Source of the DNA: Agarophyton chilense
Taxonomy: Eukaryota; Rhodophyta; Florideophyceae; Gracilariales; Gracilariaceae
NCBI GenBank assembly: GCA_030374765.1
Contig: JARGXX010000036.1
Span: forward strand, 1 to 64,000
Length of the DNA stretch: 64,000 nt
Direction: 5' to 3'
Shown here: piece after piece, positions 1 to 11,520 of the stretch
How the letters are laid out: the number at the start of each line of letters is the position of its first letter
How positions within the stretch are numbered: position 1 is the first letter of the stretch
Notes under the pieces: model-generated
Told to the model about the DNA's origin: nothing
Database searches by the model: none
What the model saw: the letters and a program-made list of their open reading frames with translations, nothing else
Program-made: the position numbers and the translations under genes

Positions 1-2355
1 ACCGTCGCGGACCAAGGAAAACCGTCGAGCATGACGGAGGAGGAGTTTGAGGAGGAGGAAATGTGATGGGGAATGGCGGTTGAGTTTCGGAAGCATTCTG
101 CGAGCTGGATTGCGTCGAGTGTTTCTCTGTGAGCGGTTGAAGATCTTCGGGATATTCGTCGATAGTGGTTTTTGAAGAGGAGGTGTGCATGTTCGTAGAT
201 GCCGGCGTCAGTGAATTGAAGACCTCCGTATAGATCAATATCAGCAATGATGTGGTCCAGAAGGTGGAACTTCAGTGTTCTGAAGTGAGAAGCTTGGAAA
301 GGGGCGAGGACGGAGACGCAGAGAGACTTGAAGTAATTGATGAGTTCCTGGAGGTTGTAAAGTCGTTGGTCTCTTCATTCTGAGGTGGTGTTGTTGTAGA
401 GTGCGGCGGTGAAGAGGTCTGCGTATGCTGTAAAGATGGAGGTGATGGGAGCTGTGTCAACTTCACCGCAACAACGGTCGAAGAAGGCACCTATGAAGGG
501 TGAGACCATGTCGACAGCGCGGTAGTCTTTTGCCTCGAGCATGCATTTGATGCCGTCCAAGGTGTAGAACCCGTTTAGGTATATACCCTTTTCGGGTGTG
601 GAAAATTCGATGTGCAGTCCGTGTGCGGAGAAGTTGGCTTCGATATTTGCGAGGATGTTGTTTGCGTGGGTCAGAAGGGAGCTTCGGATGGATTTAAAGG
701 ATTCCGAGGAGCCGTTGGAGGACGCGAGAGTAGTGAAGAGGCTGTCGGACTTCAAGCGTTCGATGGTTGCCAGTTTGACGAGCTTGGAGATACCCAGATG
801 GAAATTGTCAAGGGGTTCGAAGGAGAATATAGAGTTAGGGCTGAGGAGTGGGGATATATTAAGAAGAGGGTATGTTTCGAAGAAGGAGTGGTACGCGGAG
901 AGGGAGTTTGTGCGGAGGAGAGATGCTGCTTGGTCTCTGAGAGTTCTTGCTACGCGCGGTCGGCGAAGTTGTTCGGCGTCGTTGGCATCCTTGAGAAGGG
1001 CGTCGTGTACGGATCTGGTGTGACGGGTGTGGGAAATATTTCAAGGGGATACGGAAGTGAGGTGGAGGTTGAGGTCGGAGCGAGGTTATAGGCATCTGTG
1101 GCACGGCTTGGATGGGTTTGTGCCGTGTAGGATGGCGAGGATGTCTTTTGCATCTGGGATGTCTGCAGCATAGTTTGCGATGCCTGGGTGGCACTGTCTA
1201 ATGACCTGGTCTTCATCACGGAAAGGAAACCCCTTGAGGGCGACTGCAGCGAGGGGTTCGAGGATGGTTTGTAGAGATTCTTGGATGAGTTTCATTCGGG
1301 TTGTGCGGCTGAGGGCTGAAGAAAGAAGGTGGCCTTCGATGGATTCCTCGTCGGATGGGGAGGAAAAGGCGTCCAACGAGGTGGGGAAGTAGCCAAGGAG
1401 GGTGTAGTTGCGGGGAGATGCAATGGCGGCGGAAGGAGTCTGAAAAGTTGAGGAGGGTGATGTGAAGGCGGTAGGAGGTGATAGAGGAGATTTCCAGGGA
1501 GGTGGAAGACTTGTCCGAGTAGAGCTGGATGAAGCCGATGAATGATTTCATGCCAGAGATGTCCGCGTTGTGCTAAATAACATCTGGGTCTTGAGAGCAG
1601 AGGTTGTGGTGTTTTAGGTCCGGATAAACACAACTGCCAAGTTTTGAAGCCATGGGATGAGCGAGTGCAGGAGAACCATCTGAATAACATTGTCTGATGG
1701 GGTGAAAGAAGGTGTTAGCGCGAGTGGCGTAGCGAAGTTGCTAGAGAAGGGCATCGACGGGGTTTTTGAGGTAGAGAGTTGCGGTGATGTTTGAGGGATT
1801 CTGACGAACGGTTGTGAATTTGAAGTCGATGGAGCCGACAGTTTCCTCGAACAGTTTGGAATGAAGTTGAAGGCAGTGGGAGACGGAGGTAACCTGTTGA
1901 ATAAGTGTTTGGGAGTAGTTGGGGCCTTTGAGGAGCCGTAATGAGTTCGTCGGCTTTGCGTTTGCCGAGCTTGGTGGCGATGAAGGAGATGTAGGAGACG
2001 ATTGGATGGAGCTTCACGACTGGGCGAGGGCTGGGAGAATGGCAACGAAAAGAAGCGTTGAGAAGGTGGGCGGCGTCTGTGGAGCGTATGGCCAGAGCGA
2101 GCTGGCTCGAATGGTAGTCGTCCTGTTCTACCAGCGGAAAGATGTTGGAAAGGCGTTGGAGATGCCAACGGAGCGGGTTTCTGCGGTCTGGACGCGTGGG
2201 CGCTTCGTGCGTGGTGGGAATTGAGTTCCATCTTTTGGGGTGGTGGCGAGGAAGGCGTTGCAGGTGGTGCGGTAGCGACACCGGCGCTGGTGTTGGACAA
2301 GGGAGGTATGACCTTTTGTCTGGAAGGTGCACCTTGGGAAGCGAGAAGGCTGCAT
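1..2355 (-). pseudogene. KDZ/Plavaka-like DNA transposase remnant, 3' end beyond the window
   Basis: The ATG at 2355 begins a protein with a zinc-finger-like CTFQTKGHTSLVQHQRRC (about 2331-2278). Downstream come the blocks known from KDZ/Plavaka transposases: SGMKSFIGFIQLYSDKSS, RNYTLLGYFPTSL, a KPCHRCL cysteine motif, FEPLDNFHLGISKLVK, FQASHFRTLKFHLLDHI and YEHAHLLFKNHYRRISR. The reading frame changes at about 2130, 1870 and 1400. From about 1400 to 1 it stays in one frame, broken only by TAA at 1086-1088, TGA at 1041-1043 and TGA at 375-377. In the part before that, TAG codons lie at 1741-1743 and 1573-1575. The family is cut-and-paste. This copy cannot make a full protein. Naming rests on motif order recalled from the family, not on a search. 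Confidence 0.72.
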
Positions 2356-2779
2356 GGTGTGGGGGGTGCCTGCGCGCGATCTCGGAAAGTAAATCGGGGA
2401 GGTGAAAAAGACGTAGGACGAGGAGAGAGGGGATACTATATACAGGCTGGAAGTGAGGAAGATGCACGACGAGGACGGTGGGGAGAGTATAAACTTATCT
2501 GGCGTACCCACCAAAGTCAAGTGATGCGCCAGAGACACCCACAAGTCGTGTGGCAAGACAGAAACGGCGCATATGTGGCTTGGAAAGTGGGTTGGAATGA
2601 AAATATTCAAAGTTGTATATTTTTGAGCGGCGGCGTGTACTTGTCTTGATTGTGAGTATTGGCCGGATGAGCTGTTGTGGGATCTTGAGATCCTGTGATA
2701 TGATGTCTTCTGGACCTTGTGGACCTTCCGCGTTTTCTAGGTGCGTGAGAAGTGGTATTGCGCGTGCGTTTCACCAGTG
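2356..2779. other. Gap upstream of the transposase remnant
   Basis: No convincing coding sequence is visible on either strand. The position suggests the 5' flank or promoter side of the minus-strand KDZ-like transposase, but I see no clear terminal inverted repeat. Confidence 0.3.
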
Positions 2780-3040
2780 CTGACTCTGTTTCTATTTGTG
2801 CGCGAGCGGGCGGAGCACGACCAGGGCGTTTAGTGATGGGGTGCGGTGTGGGTAGTGACGGGTTGACCAGCTTGCGATTGAGAAGTACGTCTTCTATGTT
2901 GATCTGGGGCCTTGAAACTGTTTGTGGTCATGCGCAAGCGGGCGAAGAGCGAGGGGAGCGATGGGTGATGCAGCGTGGGGTGGAGGGTAGGCGGGTGAGT
3001 GGGTTGCGATTTGGAGGTACGCGGCGCGCTACGTTGACCT
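2780..3040. repeat. Two-copy tandem duplication, period about 128 bp
   Basis: Segment 2780-2905 recurs at about 2908-3040. Shared landmarks in order are CTGTTT, a GCGCRAGCGGGCG block, a GTGATG block, a GTGRGTGGGTTG-like block, TTGCGATT and TAC(G)..GTTGA.CTGG. Divergence is substantial. The second copy contains the 5' splice-like GGTGAGT at 2994, and the first has GGTAGTGA at the corresponding place. It leads directly into the intron-like array. Confidence 0.55.
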
Positions 3041-4094
3041 GGTGTGTTTGTTCTCCTTCTTGTTGCTAACATGGGAAACCTATTTCAGCGGCCCTCATGA
3101 TGATGAACAGGTGAGTTTGCTACGTTTTCTGCCCTGCAATCTGGACGGAGACCTGACATATTTTTGACTGTGGCTGCGAAGCGACATAAAATTGGAATGG
3201 GCGGGCAGGATTCGTTGAGTTAAAGGTGAGTCGGAGTGCTACTGGTGTCTCTTAGAGATTTAGGAAGGATATCTGACATGTTCTTGTTTGCTGCTGCGAA
3301 GTGACGGAGAGGAAAGAGTGTGTGGGGAGGGGAACCTCCTTGAAGGAAGTGAATCAAGCAAGCGGCTTAGGAGGTGAGTTCGTCGCTGAGGAAATTTCTT
3401 TCTGTTTTTGACGGAGATCTGACTTGTATTTTTTATTGTTACGAAAGTGCCGGCGACGTTGTATGAAGAGGGAAGGATGGAATAGCGGGTAAGTGCGAGT
3501 GCTACTTGTGTCTGGTATTGTTTTTGGAATGAGTTCTGACATGTTATTTTTTGCTGCTGCGAAGCGACAGAAAGGAGCGATTGGGTGAGGAGGGAGATAT
3601 TCTAGAAGGACTGGGCCGAGCAAGTTTCTTAGGAAGTGAGTGCGTCATTGAAGTAATGTGGTTTCGATTTTTGGTGGAAGTCTGACTTATATTTCTTTCT
3701 TGTTACGACAATGGTTGATCGGGAAATGGTGGCATCAAAGGTAAGTGCGAGCTTCCATCGTATCTTATATGCGTTAGGGAAGGAGATCTGACATGCCGTA
3801 GGGGAAGGAGATCTGACTTGTCGTTGTTTGCTGCTGCAAGAGAACAGGGGGGCAAGGTTGGACAAGAGATGGGATAAGTGGTCGCTATAGAGGTGAGTGG
3901 CGTGCTGATGTGGTTTGGGTTTGTGTTGTGACGGAGATCTGACTTTTGTCTATTTATTGATGCGAATGAAGAAAGTGGAGGCAAGACGAGGAGCACATTT
4001 TTGACAGAGGTAAGTTTGTTTATATGGAATTTGCTTGCATGAAGAGAGGAATTGGGCTCTAACTTTTGTGATTTTGTGATGTCTATCTACTTAG
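2995..4094 (+). other. Array of about nine short intron-like units, partly in a two-unit tandem repeat
   Basis: Intron-like segments begin with GTGAGT or GTAAGT at 2995, 3111, 3226, 3374, 3489, 3636, 3741, 3893 and 4010. The first (2995-3088, GCTAAC then TATTTCAG) and last (4010-4094, GCTCTAAC then CTACTTAG) are canonical. Those between share a CTGAC branch-like core followed after about 20-25 nt by a GCTGCTGCGAAG or TTGTTACGAAAG end. The two types alternate with branch cores near 3273, 3418, 3535, 3681, about 3814 and 3949, a dimer period of roughly 263-279 bp. The sixth end reads ACGACA and has lost its AG. Predicted exons are 22 to 72 nt. An ATG-led frame from 3097 stops after about 16 codons, so no long protein follows. 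It may be a spliced non-coding transcript, a dead gene, or subterminal repeats of the adjacent transposon. Confidence 0.55.
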
Positions 4095-4689
4095 GTAGGA
4101 ATTGGGGATTGATGAAGGGTGAACTGGTGTACTGCTTGGATGGTTCTCGGAGAATGGAGGGTTCTTCGCGTCGCGCGAAGCACGACGCGAATTGAAGCGC
4201 AACGATCGGGGGACGTGATGCAAAGCGGGTCACCGCATGCGAATTGGGAAGATCTCATTTCACGTGCAACGGGGACCCGTTTCGGGTCTCAGTTGCAGGA
4301 TCGCCATATTATGCACTGGCCATTAGGGTCATTAGAGGAAATTAAATTGAATGTGCAGGGCATTTGAACGGCTCATACTAGCTACGATACCTGCGCGAAA
4401 TGAATGATCATGCGCTAGATAGCGTTCAGTATTCCTTTCATTGTCGATAGAATTCATGGTCTAGGATTAATGAGTATCGAAAGATATCTCCCAAGTTCTC
4501 TTCCATTCTTCCTAGTGTGCCGGTGTAAGTACAGATGATTGCTAGTTTTCCACATTCTCCCCAAAATTCACTTGGGCTAGTATTTTTGCGCTAGATATTC
4601 TGGCATCAAAAATCTGCGAATCTATGAATGCTAACCATAGACATTCTAGCACACCCAAACTAGAAATCTAGAACCCAATACTAGCTTTC
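4095..4689. other. Gap between intron-like array and truncated gypsy element
   Basis: Nothing recognisable is coded here. The 3' LTR expected for the minus-strand gypsy element is not visible: integrase homology ends at about 4700 and different sequence follows, so the boundary is a truncation. Confidence 0.35.
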
Positions 4690-5471
4690 CGAAAACACAG
4701 ACGGAATACATAACCGTCGGGGGCGAGACGTGGCGGCGAGCGAGGGGCTTTGGTATCAAAGTCACGCTTGTAAACGGCCTGGGCTTGGCCCGTTGAACGC
4801 CGTGCGGCGGGAACGAGCTTCTTGAGCCTAGTTTTCCACGCTTCGCGGTAAGCAGTCGGTGACGGAAAGGTATCCAGTGTGGGCTGTGGTTCCAGCGCCA
4901 CGGGCGGTGGGGTACGGGACAGTACCAGCTCGAAGGGCGATAATCCAGTTGTCATGTGCACCTGCGTATTGTACACAAAGGTGAGTGCATCACTGAACGA
5001 GTCCCAATCTTTGGGGTGGTCTGCAAAGTATGAACGGAGTGTCGCAAGTAAATGTTCGGTTGACCGTTCGGCCTCCCCATTAGTTTGGGGGTGGTAAGTG
5101 GTCGTGAACAGGTTCTTAATGTCCAAGATGCGACACACATCCTCGAAGAAACGAGAGGCGAACTGTCTCCCGTTATCGGAGAGGAAGTTGACCGGTGGAC
5201 CGTAGACGAAGACCCAGTGTAGGACGAAGGCTTGAGCCATGCTCATAGCGGAGATCTTCCGTAACGGTACGGTCCGTATCAGCTTGGAGAAGCAATCCGT
5301 AATTACGAGTAAGAACTTGTAATTCCGCTTAGTGGTAAGGAAGGGACCGAGTATATCGATGTCCACAAACTCCAATGCAGCGCGAGCTGGAAACAGATTC
5401 AACTTCGTCGCATGACGGCGGAGTTTGACACGGTTCCGAGCGCAATCGGTACAAAACCGCACCGTTGCGTA
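4668..5471 (-). pseudogene. Integrase core of gypsy element 1, C-terminally truncated
   Basis: It begins with CTDCARNRVKL, the end of the HHCC zinc region. The catalytic triad is visible as FVDIDILGPF, LSDNGRQFAS and the glutamate in NGEAERSTEHLL, with FTTTYHPQT between. Homology ends near APRSPPRLAPDGYVF at about 4710; the last 13 codons before the stop at 4668 look like unrelated flanking sequence. Integrases of this family join the cDNA ends to host DNA. It lies in the same frame as RT and is separated from it by one stop codon. Confidence 0.88.
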
Positions 5472-7196
5472 TCAGTCCACTGCCACGGCAGGCCAGTAGG
5501 AGTTACGGCGTAAGGTGACGTAAAGTTTCCGTCCCCCGACGTGGCCACTCAGTTTGGAGTAGGGCGACAACCGCAATTCTCTCGACTGGAGGTTATGGGG
5601 TACCACGATTTGTGGGTGCGAGCCGACGGTCCGTACAAGGTATCCGGCGTCAGTCACCTGAAAGGGGAGAGTACCTCCTCCATTGAGTTGAGCGCGGACC
5701 TTGGCGCAGAACGGGTCAGCGAATTGCTCCCGTACCATCTCCTCTAGAGTAATAGGCCCGAAGTTCCCTGGTAAAGGTTTCTCGGAATCTTCCGAGAGAA
5801 GAAATTCGCCCAATTCGGAACCAAAATATAAAGAGTGTGTGTCTCGTTCCCCGTCCTCGATGCTAGCGTCGTCGCCATTCACTGCAAAGAACGGTATTTC
5901 ATTGTCTTTGACGGGTAGTACTTCGCCAGTAGTGACCAGGCGGGAGAGAGCATCGGCTTGGGTGTTGCACGATCCTTTTCGGTACTGCACGTCAAAGTCA
6001 AATTCCGCTAGACGGAGACGCCAAAGCATCAAGCGCCCTGAAGGGTCCGAGATGGAGAGTAGCCATCGAAGTGATGCGTGGTCCGTAAAAAAGGTGAAAT
6101 GATTACCGATGAGCTAGGCGCGCAACGTTTGTAATGCCCACACTACTGCAAGGAATTCCTTCTCCGAGACGGAGTAATTTTTCTCGTGGACGTTGAGCAA
6201 TCGGGACCAGTACCCTACGGAGCGTCTTTCCCCATTGGGTGCAGTTTGAAAGAGTGCACAACCTACTTGGTAGTCGCTGGCGTCCGTATCTACGGTGAAG
6301 GGCCTTCCAGGCTTGGGAAACGAGAGGATCGAGGCGGAGACGACAGAATCCTTAAGAGAGTTGAAAGATTCCGTTTGAAAGGGGGTGAAGGGGTCCAGTT
6401 TTGGTGGTTGGCCTTTCCACAAAAGCGCCTTTAACGGTGCAGCCTTGTCCGCAAAGTGCGGGATGAATCGTCGGTAGACGTTTGCGAGTCCCAGAAAGGA
6501 ACGAAGCTCGGTTTGCGTCGACGGTTCTTTAGCCTCTTTGAGTGACTTAACACGAGTCTCCTCGATTGTGACACGTCCTGGACGGATAACATGGCCGAGA
6601 TACTTCACAGTGTCCGTGAAGAAGTCACATTTCTTCAACTTAAGAGTGACACCCGCATCTCGAAGCGTGGTCATGATATCCCTCACATGAGTGAGATGTT
6701 TGTCCAGATTATCTGAGAAGACGATTATGTCATCCAGGTAGACCAGACAGGTACGCCATTTGAAGCGGTCCAATAGGATGTCGATGGCTCGCTGGAAAGT
6801 AGCAGGGGCGTTGGTACGACCAAAAGGCATCCGTTTGAAACGGTAGAGACCGGAGTGACACGCGAAAGCGGTTTTATCCTGGTCTTGCTTCCTTACCGGA
6901 ACTTGCCAGTATCCCCAATTGGCTTCCAGGGTTGTAAAGATGGGGGCGGTGCCCAACAAGTCAATGTACTCGTCCATTCTTGGGATTGGATACACGTCCT
7001 TGACGGTGACGGCATTCAACCGACGGTAGTCGACGCAAAACCTCCAAGAACCATCCTGCTTTGGAGCCAGTACTACTGGGGAAGCCCAAGGCGACTGAGC
7101 CGGTTCAATGATTCCTGCTCGAAGCATTTTATCCACTTGTACCTTTTCCTCCACGCGTGCGGCGGGTCCAGCACGGTATGGGTGCTGAGAGATGGG
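5472..7196 (-). pseudogene. Reverse transcriptase and RNase H of gypsy element 1
   Basis: The RT domain runs from the VEEKVQVDKMLRAGIIEP block to about 6500 with the polymerase motif LVYLDDIIVF intact. The first catalytic aspartate is replaced: FTTLEANWGYWQV stands where FTTLDANSGYWQ is usual. RNase H follows (FTVDTDASDYQVGCALF, YSVSEKEFLAVVWAL, then FFTDHASLRWLLS after a TAG at 6114-6116) and ends with QADALSRL. The integrase zinc-binding region (KLSGHVGGRKLY) closes the segment before another in-frame stop at 5472-5474. All pieces share one frame, so decay is by point mutation. Confidence 0.9.
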
Positions 7197-8444
7197 TCAT
7201 GTGTCCGGTAGCAAATCAATCCGGTGTTCCGTAGTGGAAATCTCACCAAGGGAGCCGTCCCACATAGTGGTGAATTCCCTCAAAAGTTCTCGCAATCGAT
7301 GGCGGTATGACTTTGGGACGTGGCTGAGATCCAAGTCCTCGAGCTCTTGGACTGGATCGGGGCGGTCACCACTCGTTGAAACGGGCTGCGTCCCTGATTT
7401 TAAAGGTTGAGCCCCGGGTATCGGCGATTGAACGGGTTCCGGCGATGAAACGGGTTCCGGGCTTTCCCCCTCCTTGGAGTGAACGAGTCCGAGAACGTCA
7501 GCTGCGGTCAGCTTTATCGGCACCATAGCGATGGGGTGCGGCATGACGGACCCTATCACTTGGTTCTTCATCAGATACTGGGGTACAGTCCCTAGCTTGG
7601 CGATCAGCACGTGAAACGGTTGGTTTGGCTCCACATGGACGATTCCATTCGGAATTGCGAGGCTGTGCCTGTCATACAGTGACGACAATGGTTGTAAGAC
7701 CCGGAGTCCGTGTTGACGGGAGGTTACTTTCACCATCATTTGGGACTCAGGCGGGACGCACAACGACGCTGCGACGCGGAGCTTATTAGATTCACGGTTA
7801 CCCGGTCCAGGTTCCTGTGCTGCCGGTAGCGGGACATGCTACTTCGTGGCACGCCTAAGCGGACGACGAACGATCGGAGTGGACGATCCATCCTCCATCT
7901 CGACACGCAGTTGGCGGGGGAAGATCGCTTCGACGAAGCGGTCGCAAAAGTCGCAACCCAAGATGACTGGAGCGGCTAGTTTCCGACATACGACGAATTC
8001 GAGTTTCACCATGCGAGCGCCAACGCGGATTACCAGTTCTATGAACCCCACCGTATCCAACGGTTTGTTGTTCGCGTCAGCGACCTCCGGGACGTGGTCG
8101 CGGCGGATCCTAGACTGTAAAGCAGGCGGTAACACTTCCCCCACGACAAAGTTCGGACCGGCACCGGTGTCCAAGACGGTAAGGTGTCGCACCATAAACT
8201 GGGGTGAAAGGCCAACGTCAGCATAGACCTTTTAGTTTCTCTTGGCCATCACCAGAACTCTATCCGGGAACCGGTTATGGGAAACACGTTTCCACGGACG
8301 ACGCAGAACACTAAAGTGTTCCGAGTTCACGTCATTGACGGCCTCTTTCCTTGAAAGGATTTTGACCGGGGAGCGAGGCTTGGACGCCTCGGGCGCCGTC
8401 GACCTCGACTCTGAGGGCGCCACTCCTTGAGAGGATACTCCCAC
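7197..8444 (-). pseudogene. Protease and protease-RT linker of gypsy element 1
   Basis: In the pol frame, LDTGAGPNFVVG (about 8170-8135) is the retropepsin active-site motif, followed by APVILGCDFCDRFV, the second conserved strand. Stop codons interrupt at 8232, 7839 and 7197. The stretch 7763-7197 is the linker leading to reverse transcriptase, ending in the EHRIDLLPDT block that precedes the RT fingers. Retropepsin acts as a dimer to process Gag-Pol; this copy cannot be translated through. Confidence 0.8.
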
Positions 8445-8446
8445 AT

Positions 8447-10514
8447 TTAGTTTTTCTGGGCCTGCTCTGCCGGAGGCGGCTGCTCAGGGCGTTGAGCGGG
8501 CAACGCCTGGGCATCAGGTCCAGAAGGTACCGCAGAAGCGGTGGGGTGACCGACCACGTCGGTGACACGGGATACCGGTGCAGGTACCACCCGAGCTCGG
8601 GGAAGCGACACGTGACGTGGAACATCCGTTCGAGCACAGATATACGATGCAATCGGAACAGCTGCTTTGTCCTCCGGGGATAGGGCCTTGTAATTGACTA
8701 CGACTTGTGCCCATTCTTGCAGAGACAACACACATTGTGGAGAAGTATGGCCTGGTTTGTAGCAGAGATGACAAATCAGGCCAGGAGCCGGTGTTGGGTG
8801 GCGAGGCTCGGCGAACTTCACCGCGGGGCAGGTATCTCTCCAACCAGGACGCGAAAAGCGGACATGACCACTCTCGTGTGGGACGCGTGGCGCACGGACG
8901 CGACCATTATCCGCATAGAGTAGCGTGTCGTCCTCAATCACGTATTGTGACTCGTCCAAGGTTGAGGGTAACTCCGTTGTCGGGATGGAATGAACGTCAC
9001 TATGGGCTAGCTGCACGTTATCATAATCCCTTCGAGAGGCCTGTTCGTCGATCATCGAAGCTGACGGGGTACCCAGTTGTAACATCAACGCTTTTGCAGA
9101 CCTAACCCTGGATCCAGGAGTGCGTGCGCGCAGGGCTTCACCTTCTGCGCGAGCGAACTGCACTAGTTCCAAATACGTGGCTTTAGGTCTATCTTCTCGA
9201 CGTCGAGCAACAAGAGTCCGGATCGCCGGGTCCAAACCATCGACAAACATGGTACAACGCTCTTCAGCGGGGTAAAAACTGCCACAGCGGTGAACGGCCT
9301 TCTTAAGGCGCGACGAATAATCGGTTTCCGACTCGCCTGGACGTTGGCGAGTGTCCCGCAGGGCTATTATAGCCTGCTGAATGGCGGAGTTAGTAGCATA
9401 CGACCTCAGGAGGTATTGAACTGCTTCAGTCCAGCATGTGGCCCCTCCTTCGGAGGCGCGTGATGAACCTCTGACAGAGTGATACTGGTCTTCTGCAAGA
9501 ACACGTAAGAAGTACGGTACGGCAATGTAGGCCTGTCCCTCGTTCATTTCAAGGATGTCAGCTTCCGCGACAAAGCGTGCCAAGAAATCCAACACCAATA
9601 TTGGGTCTTCTCCAGAAAACAACTGGTTGCGAAGTGAGAGCTGCATTCGCTTAATGCAGTCCTTCACTCTTCTCGTACCACGGGGTGTACGATCCAAAGA
9701 GGAGTCCTCTAAACGGTAGTACCGGTATGATAAGAGCTTCTTAAGGAGCGAATTGGTCGGTTTCAGTTCCTTCAAACCTGAGTGCTTCCTTCCCTTCGTG
9801 CGGGCGCGGATCACACCATGGGTGGCTGTTGACCGCTTAGAGCGTGAGGCGTGAGGAACACTCACGGCGAGCTACTTCCAGAGATGAATCGGAAAAGTCG
9901 GACTCTGAGGATGAGGAGTCTGAAGGTTCGAGATCCGTGTTCCTTCGCTTCTTTCGAGCCTGGCGGTTCTCTTCCTTACTTCCCTTGTGGGATACTGCAA
10001 GCGCCTCGGCCGGATCATTCCCCAACATTAGGGTTTGTCCCAACGTTTCGAGACGATTTCGGACGCGCGAGAACTTGTCCGCGACGTCCTTGATAAAGGC
10101 CGAGGGTCCACCAAGGGACTCTAGAATCGATTTCTCATCCGCACGGAGGACACGGAGGTCCTCAGAAAAATCCTGCGTAGCAGTGTCATTTACCTTCTTG
10201 CGAAGGGGATCGAACTCCTCTGCAAAGATAACTTGAGCTTCCCGCATAGAGCGGAGTTACTCTTCCACAGCTGCAAAGCTGGGATGGAGAGTGACATCCC
10301 TAGCAGGGGAGAGCATCTGGGCGGCGGCAGACGCCCGTCCTGCTCCACTTGCGGGGGGTGTCGAATCACAGACAGGAGGTCTCGAGGTCCTTCCACCTGG
10401 CACGTCAGTCGATCCACCGGTATGAGACCGTGAACAGACCGGGATACGGGATGGTTGCGATGGTTCCGGTGCACTGTTTTGACTCCGCGTCCTCGGACGG
10501 TCTTTGAACGACAT
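8447..10514 (-). pseudogene. Gag polyprotein of gypsy element 1
   Basis: The ATG at 10514 opens a Ser/Pro-rich N-terminus. A TAA at 10257-10259 interrupts this frame, and a frameshift lies in the 9837-9865 overlap. The body (about 9780-9000) is an alpha-helical capsid-like region with conserved LLKKLLSYRYYRLED and RDTRQRPGESETDYSSRL, also seen in the gag at 32021-32488. Near the C-terminus is one zinc knuckle, CHLCYKPGHTSPQC (CX2CX4HX4C), which in the family binds RNA for packaging. The C-terminal tail is Pro/Gln-rich. The pol frame starts downstream in a different frame. Confidence 0.85.
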
Positions 10515-10663
10515 GAAATCAGAATCCGTTACACGCGAGTATCCAAACCCGATCGGCTAGTGAGGCCAAGAAACTTCTTCAAAGAGGGCAATTGAGATCA
10601 ATCTCAATTTGTGAGTTCTCTTTCCGATTAATCGTGACTGAGTGTGACCGACTCAAACTTTTA

Positions 10664-10677
10664 AGCCGGGAGACCAG
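10664..10677 (-). other. Primer-binding site of gypsy element 1
   Basis: Read on the minus strand it is TGGTCTCCCGGCTT, three bases inside the LTR end, complementary to a tRNA 3' end finishing in ..GGGAGACCA. Nearly identical sites follow the LTRs of the elements at 30940-30953 and 42471-42483. I cannot name the tRNA. Confidence 0.6.
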
Positions 10678-10679
10678 TT

Positions 10680-11520
10680 TGTAGGACAACGCTTGAAGGG
10701 GAGACACCACGAAGATGTTCGGGATCTTCCTCTCTTGAGAGACACGCCTCAGGCGGAGGAGACGCGTCCGAGTGGAGCACAGAAACAGAGCCACTCTGGA
10801 AAGGCACGACAAAGTCGGGTGTAAGACCGAGTCCAATCCGACGGGATATACCTAGAGTGTTTAGGTGAGCACGGCACAGTCCGGGGTGTGACCAATCCTA
10901 CGCGAAGAGGTCTCACGGCGATTGTCGGAAAAGGAGCGAGGAAACACTCGTAAGAGGGGGACGAGCAGGGTAAGTGAGGTGGCCACTCACGAGAGCCAAA
11001 AAAGAGAACAAGAGGAAAACGGGGGCGAAACCCTATACAGGGGCGAGACTACGACAAGTGTCGGCGATTAAATATGAACCCGCGGTGGTGGTAGCACTCT
11101 GATCGACGGAGGGGTAGATGAACTAACGTGCAACGGACGCTCACGCAGTATGCGGTGAAGACGCGCCAAAGGCGAAAGTTCAGAGCCAAGACTCCCTCCT
11201 TGGGATCTCCCAAGAGGGTGTTTACTGGGAAGCAGTGCTTAACCAACCTCCTAAGTAGTGTTGCGCGCGGCCCCTGACAGTGGGCGCGCGCCCGGAAAAT
11301 AGACACTAAATAGCGATAGCGTAGCTAAATAAATACTGAGAATTACTAAATAATACTAACCATTAGGTAGAATCCGGGCCACGTGTGGCCCGCCTCGCAC
11401 TCGAGCGTCGGCATCCGTGCAGTCCACGTGTTCCACCAGTGAGCACTTCCGCTCCTAACCGGCCGTCGGCACGACCGAGCTCTTAGGTCTTCGAGTCAGC
11501 CGAGAAGGTATCTCTGTGCA
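10680..11520 (-). repeat. 5' LTR of gypsy element 1
   Basis: The plus strand starts TGTAGGACAACG and ends TCTCTGTGCA, giving TG...CA ends and 841 bp. The left edge sits three bases from the primer-binding site. The minus-strand LTR end (CGTTGTCCTACA) resembles the end of the solo LTR at 33121-33984 (CATTGTCCTACA), and both precede it with an AAGATCC..CTTCGT block. An AT-rich AAATAAATAC stretch near 11330 fits a polyadenylation region. The outer boundary at 11520 is set only by the CA and by resumption of element 2 coding sequence, so it could be off by a few bases. Confidence 0.65.

Larger units (their letters stand above)
4690..11520 (-). mobile_element. Ty3/gypsy LTR retrotransposon (element 1), 3' truncated
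   Basis: On the minus strand the order is 5' LTR (10680-11520), primer-binding site, gag, protease, reverse transcriptase, RNase H, integrase: the Ty3/gypsy order. The integrase breaks off shortly after the GDYVF-like motif near 4700, with no chromodomain or 3' LTR. The right edge falls exactly where element 2 loses its upstream half, so element 1 either inserted into element 2 or became joined to it by rearrangement; the matching left half of element 2 is not in the window. Pol is one frame interrupted by point stop codons and gag has one frameshift, so the copy is dead. Confidence 0.9.

Noticed and set aside
3111..4010. Box C/D snoRNAs hosted in the repeated introns
   Set aside because: CTGA is present in each but no matching RTGATGA box C near the 5' ends; the CTGA is better explained as the branch site.
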